A stretch of DNA of 64,000 nucleotides from contig CP126124.1 in the NCBI GenBank assembly GCA_030123545.1, positions 3,534,001 through 3,598,000 of the forward strand, read 5' to 3'. Both the position numbers and the translations under genes were made by a program. Positions 61,305 through 64,000 of the stretch are shown in pieces; within the stretch, counting starts at the first letter, position 1; each line of letters begins with the position of its first letter. This DNA comes from Burkholderiaceae bacterium (GTDB lineage Bacteria; Pseudomonadota; Gammaproteobacteria; Burkholderiales; Burkholderiaceae_C). The notes below the pieces were generated by a model. It did not search any database. It had not been told where the DNA came from and saw only the letters and a program-made list of their open reading frames with translations.

Positions 61305-62597
61305 TCAGATCCTCGTTGTGGCACCACGGAATCGGAGCGCGGCGTCGGTGTCCGGTGAACCCGCCGCGCCCGCGTGCGATGCATGGCGCGCAAGCCATGC
61401 GTCCTGATCGGCCGCGACCGCCTCGTGACTGCGCCCGACGATCGCCGCGTAGATGCTCGGCGCGGTCGCGCCTTCGGTGCTGATCAGCAGCACGCTCGAT
61501 TGCGCGTCCAGGCCGGCGCGTGACTTCCATTCGGCGTCGCGCGCCAGGTCCTGCAGCGCCGCCAGCCCGGCCGCGCCGGACTCGCCGCTGACGACCGGGA
61601 TGTCGCCGCCGACGCCGTCCGCCAGGTCGCGCATCGCCTTCTCGGCCTGCGCGTCGCCGGCCGTGACGAACAGGTCGACCGCGGGCTGCAGGAAGCGCCA
61701 GGCCAGCGGCGAGGCCTCTCCGCACGCCAGGCCGGCCATCACCGATTCGACGCTGCCGCTCGCGCGCGACGGGCGGCCAGCGCGTGCGCTCTGCAGCAGG
61801 CAGTCGGCCTGCTCGGGCTCGACCACGACGAAGGCCGGGCGCCGCTCGCCGTAGCGCTCCCAGAAGTGGCTGACGATCGCCGCCGGGAACGCGCCGACGC
61901 CGCCCTGCACGAACACATGGGTGAACGGGCAGGCCGACCCCTCCGGCGTGGCCTGCAGCAGTTCGTCTGCGATCACGCCGTAGCCCTGCATCACGTCCTG
62001 CGGCACCTGTTCGTAGCCGGGGTACGAGGTGTCGGACACCACCTGCCAGCCGTTCGCCCGTGCCAGCCGCGCGGCTTCGCGCACCGATTCGTCGTAGTCG
62101 CCGGCGATGCGCACGATCTCGGCGCCGAGCGCGGCGATCGCATCGGTGCGCTCTGGCCCGACATGCGCATTGAGCACGATCACGCAGCGGACACCGACGC
62201 TTTGCGCCGCCGCCGCGAGCGAGCGGCCGTGGTTGCCGTCGGTCGCGGTGATCACGACCAGGCCCTGCAGCGCGGCCGCGTGCCGGCCGGCGAACAGGTC
62301 GGCCGCGCTCCAGCCGTGCTCCGGCCAGCGCCGCAGGATCAGTTGCACCAGCGCGTCCGGCGCGCCCAGCAGCTTGAAGCTGCCGAGGTCCGAGCGCCTC
62401 GATTCGTCTTTCAGCGTGATCGCGCCAACCCCGAGCGACGCGGCCAGCCCCGGCAGCGACCAGGCCGGCGTAGGCTGCGCCAGCCGCGGCCAGCTCGCCA
62501 GGCGCGCGCGGGCTGCGCGGCCGGCCGCGATGTTCAGGATCTGCCGCAGCTCGGCGTCGTAGGGCCGGTGCGCGGCATGCGGGTTTTGCACGCGCAT
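61305..62597 (-). CDS. Diaminopropionate ammonia-lyase-like PLP enzyme
   Basis: The 430-residue fold-type II PLP enzyme starts MRVQNPHAAHRPYDAELRQI. ITLKDESRRSDLGSFKLLGA carries the PLP lysine and TATDGNHGRSLAAAA the Asn/Gly loop. SDTSYPGYEQVPQDVMQGYG is a DpaL family mark, and SGESGAAGLAAL binds the phosphate. It should convert 2,3-diaminopropionate to pyruvate and ammonia. The aldolase gene follows directly, and the esterase gene is upstream across a small repeat. Confidence 0.82.
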   Translation of the reverse strand: MRVQNPHAAHRPYDAELRQILNIAAGRAARARLASWPRLAQPTPAWSLPGLAASLGVGAITLKDESRRSDLGSFKLLGAPDALVQLILRRWPEHGWSAADLFAGRHAAALQGLVVITATDGNHGRSLAAAAQSVGVRCVIVLNAHVGPERTDAIAALGAEIVRIAGDYDESVREAARLARANGWQVVSDTSYPGYEQVPQDVMQGYGVIADELLQATPEGSACPFTHVFVQGGVGAFPAAIVSHFWERYGERRPAFVVVEPEQADCLLQSARAGRPSRASGSVESVMAGLACGEASPLAWRFLQPAVDLFVTAGDAQAEKAMRDLADGVGGDIPVVSGESGAAGLAALQDLARDAEWKSRAGLDAQSSVLLISTEGATAPSIYAAIVGRSHEAVAADQDAWLARHASHAGAAGSPDTDAALRFRGATTRI

Positions 62598-62659
62598 GTC
62601 AACGGTTTCCGAGTTCGAAAGGAAAATGGCTCGCACCCAGTGCCACTTCTAGATAGTCA

Positions 62660-62676
62660 GCTACTGAATACATAGC
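62660..62676. repeat. GCTACTG-N5-ATAGC core between esterase and ammonia-lyase genes
   Basis: GCTACTGAATACATAGC, matching the cores at 36799 and 52533. It is followed by AATTGCCGGTGTCAGC toward the esterase stop. Located in the 90-bp gap of the probable operon. Confidence 0.5.
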
Positions 62677-62687
62677 AATTGCCGGTG

Positions 62688-63629
62688 TCAGCGGCCGCGC
62701 AGCAGTTCGCCGAAGCGTTTGACAGCGGCCTGCACGATCTCCTGCGCCGCCGGCGACCAGCGGCCCATGTCGAAGAAGCCGTGGATCATGCCGCCGCCGC
62801 GGATCAGTTCGGCCCGGCTCCCGGCCTCGTTCAGCGCGCGCGCGTAGGCCTCCCCCTCGTCGCGCAGCGGGTCGAACTCGGCGGTCACGATCAGTGCCGG
62901 CGGCAGGCCGGCCAGGTTCGCGGCCTGCATCGGCGCGAGCCGCGGATCGCTCGCATCGGCCCAGTCGCCGACGTAGTGGCGGTAGAACCACTTCATGGTC
63001 TCGAGTTCGAGGAAATAGCCCTTCGCGTTCTGCTCGATCGACGCATGACCGGCGCCGAACTGATCGACCCCCGGGTAGATCAGGAACTGTGCGGCCAGCG
63101 GCCGCGGCCCGCCGCGCAACTGCTGCGCCACCACCGCCGAGAAGTTGCCGCCGGCGCTGTCGCCGGCAATCGCGACGACGTCGTTGCCACCCAGCACCTT
63201 GGCATTGGCCATGACCCATCGGGTGGCCGCGATGGCATCGTCGATGCCGGCCGGGAAGGGATGCTCGGGCGCAAGCCGATAGTCGACCGACACCACGACC
63301 GCCTGCGCGCCGCGGCACAGGTCGCGGCACATGTTGTCGTGCGTGTCCAGGTCGCCGATGACGAAGCCGCCGCCATGGAAGAAGGCCACCGTCGGGAACG
63401 GGCCCGTGCCGCCCGGCCGGTAGATGCGCGCCTTGCACGGCCCGGCGGCGCCGTCCACGGCCGCGTCTTCGACACTTCCGACCGGCACCACCTGCTCGGT
63501 CGTGCGCGTGCCGACGCTCAGCGCGAGATAGCCGGCGCGGGCTTCCTGCGCCGTGCCTTCCCAGGTCGGCTTACGGCCGGCGGCGGCCATCATCTGCAGT
63601 ACGCCGGCGAGATGCGGGTCCAGGGGCAT
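62688..63629 (-). CDS. Alpha/beta hydrolase (HSL-family esterase)
   Basis: The 313-residue protein starts MPLDPHLAGVLQMMAAAGRK with AGGAG upstream of ATG 63629. FFHGGGFVIGD gives the oxyanion HGGG, and GDSAGGN holds the nucleophile Ser. DPLRDEGEAYARAL supplies the Asp and GMIHGFFDM the catalytic His. It is a carboxylesterase/lipase-like enzyme of the hormone-sensitive lipase group. It could release the substrate of the downstream ammonia-lyase or aldolase, but this is a guess. Confidence 0.87.
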   Translation of the reverse strand: MPLDPHLAGVLQMMAAAGRKPTWEGTAQEARAGYLALSVGTRTTEQVVPVGSVEDAAVDGAAGPCKARIYRPGGTGPFPTVAFFHGGGFVIGDLDTHDNMCRDLCRGAQAVVVSVDYRLAPEHPFPAGIDDAIAATRWVMANAKVLGGNDVVAIAGDSAGGNFSAVVAQQLRGGPRPLAAQFLIYPGVDQFGAGHASIEQNAKGYFLELETMKWFYRHYVGDWADASDPRLAPMQAANLAGLPPALIVTAEFDPLRDEGEAYARALNEAGSRAELIRGGGMIHGFFDMGRWSPAAQEIVQAAVKRFGELLRGR

Positions 63630-63779
63630 GGTGTCTCCTCGTGGTTTTGCAATGCGCGGTCCGCCGCCTGGCGCATTGGCTCGGCGACCTCGGCCGGTCA
63701 TGCCGCTGCTGCGAACCCGTTCGAGGATATTCGAAGCGACGAACGCATGCTAGCCTCGTGCGCTCGCCTCGCCCGCATC

Positions 63780-64000
63780 ATGCCGCCCGCCCCCGCCCTG
63801 CTGCCGCTCGCGCAATGGCCGATCGACGTACGCCGCCGGCTGATCGGCGTGTTCACCGACATCGACGACACGCTGACCACCGACGGCGCGATCACGCCCG
63901 ACGCGCTGGCCGCGCTGCACGACCTGCGCCGCGCCGGGCTCGCGGTGATCGCCATCACCGGCCGCTCGGTCGGCTGGAGCGAAGCGGTCACGCGCGGCTG
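63780..64000 (+). CDS. HAD-superfamily hydrolase (IIB-like), 5' part only
   Basis: The frame is open from ATG 63780 (MPPAPALLPLAQWPIDVRRR) to the window edge; ATG 63747 in the same frame is an alternative start. IGVFTDIDDTLTTDG contains the HAD nucleophile motif D-x-D-x-T, and LRRAGLAVIAITGRSVGWSE holds the T/S of motif II region. It resembles the sucrose/mannosyl-3-phosphoglycerate phosphatase-like group. It is divergent from the esterase gene. The 3' end lies outside the window. Confidence 0.8.
   Translation, partial: MPPAPALLPLAQWPIDVRRRLIGVFTDIDDTLTTDGAITPDALAALHDLRRAGLAVIAITGRSVGWSEAVTRG

Overview
The window is GC-rich DNA from a betaproteobacterium of the order Burkholderiales, most likely the family Comamonadaceae. 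The grounds are the gene neighbourhoods (ttcA-folB-pteridine reductase; slt-epimerase-GST-cca; glmU and glmS near an Lrp gene), several Burkholderiales-type DUF proteins and two families of short interspersed repeats. It looks chromosomal. No rRNA, tRNA, CRISPR array or replication origin was seen.

Positions 1-5650 are an accessory region. It holds an AAA+ ATPase/DUF4143 gene cut by the window edge, two orphan membrane-anchored proteins, a decayed sterol desaturase, a Phd/RelE-type toxin-antitoxin pair, and three AT-richer orphan genes on the minus strand. One attC-like structure lies among these three genes, so they resemble an integron cassette array; one encodes a HEPN-like protein. Positions 6015-12839 are housekeeping: a flavodoxin-like protein, a DSD1-type PLP enzyme, a histidine phosphatase, a DUF4136 lipoprotein, ttcA, folB, a pteridine-reductase-like SDR, a MidA-type methyltransferase and a DUF2905 protein.

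Positions 13054-22341 are a complete tripartite RND efflux operon (adaptor, two RND pumps, outer-membrane lipoprotein). Positions 22394-27103 are a complete branched-chain-amino-acid-type (Liv) ABC importer. Positions 27338-39034 hold slt-epimerase-GST-cca on the minus strand, 5-formyl-THF cyclo-ligase, an aldo/keto reductase bracketed by inverted copies of an interspersed repeat, a LysR/DUF2917 divergent pair, an MBL-fold protein with altered metal ligands, and glmU. A DUF2726 protein, an Lrp/AsnC regulator with a visible candidate operator, and glmS follow.

Positions 42400-47244 are a probable catabolic operon: carboxymuconolactone-decarboxylase-like protein, BKACE/DUF849 enzyme, MFS transporter, SDR and zinc alcohol dehydrogenase. 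A divergent AraC regulator has two direct-repeat half-sites 21 bp apart in front of it. Next come an EF-G-like GTPase and an oxalate/formate-antiporter-type MFS gene with its small partner; the large gene is frameshifted by a 22-bp tandem duplication. After these are a thioesterase, a polar amino-acid ABC importer without an ATPase gene, a GNAT remnant and prfC.

An IS256-family element with 8-bp target duplications sits directly after prfC, followed by an AT-richer gene with a PD-(D/E)XK-like nuclease signature. The window closes with a probable operon of an HSL-type esterase, diaminopropionate ammonia-lyase and class II aldolase, and the start of a HAD phosphatase gene. The best leads for something new are the cassette-like array, the lone nuclease-like gene beside the IS, the uncharacterised BKACE operon and the short repeat found in frame inside conserved genes.
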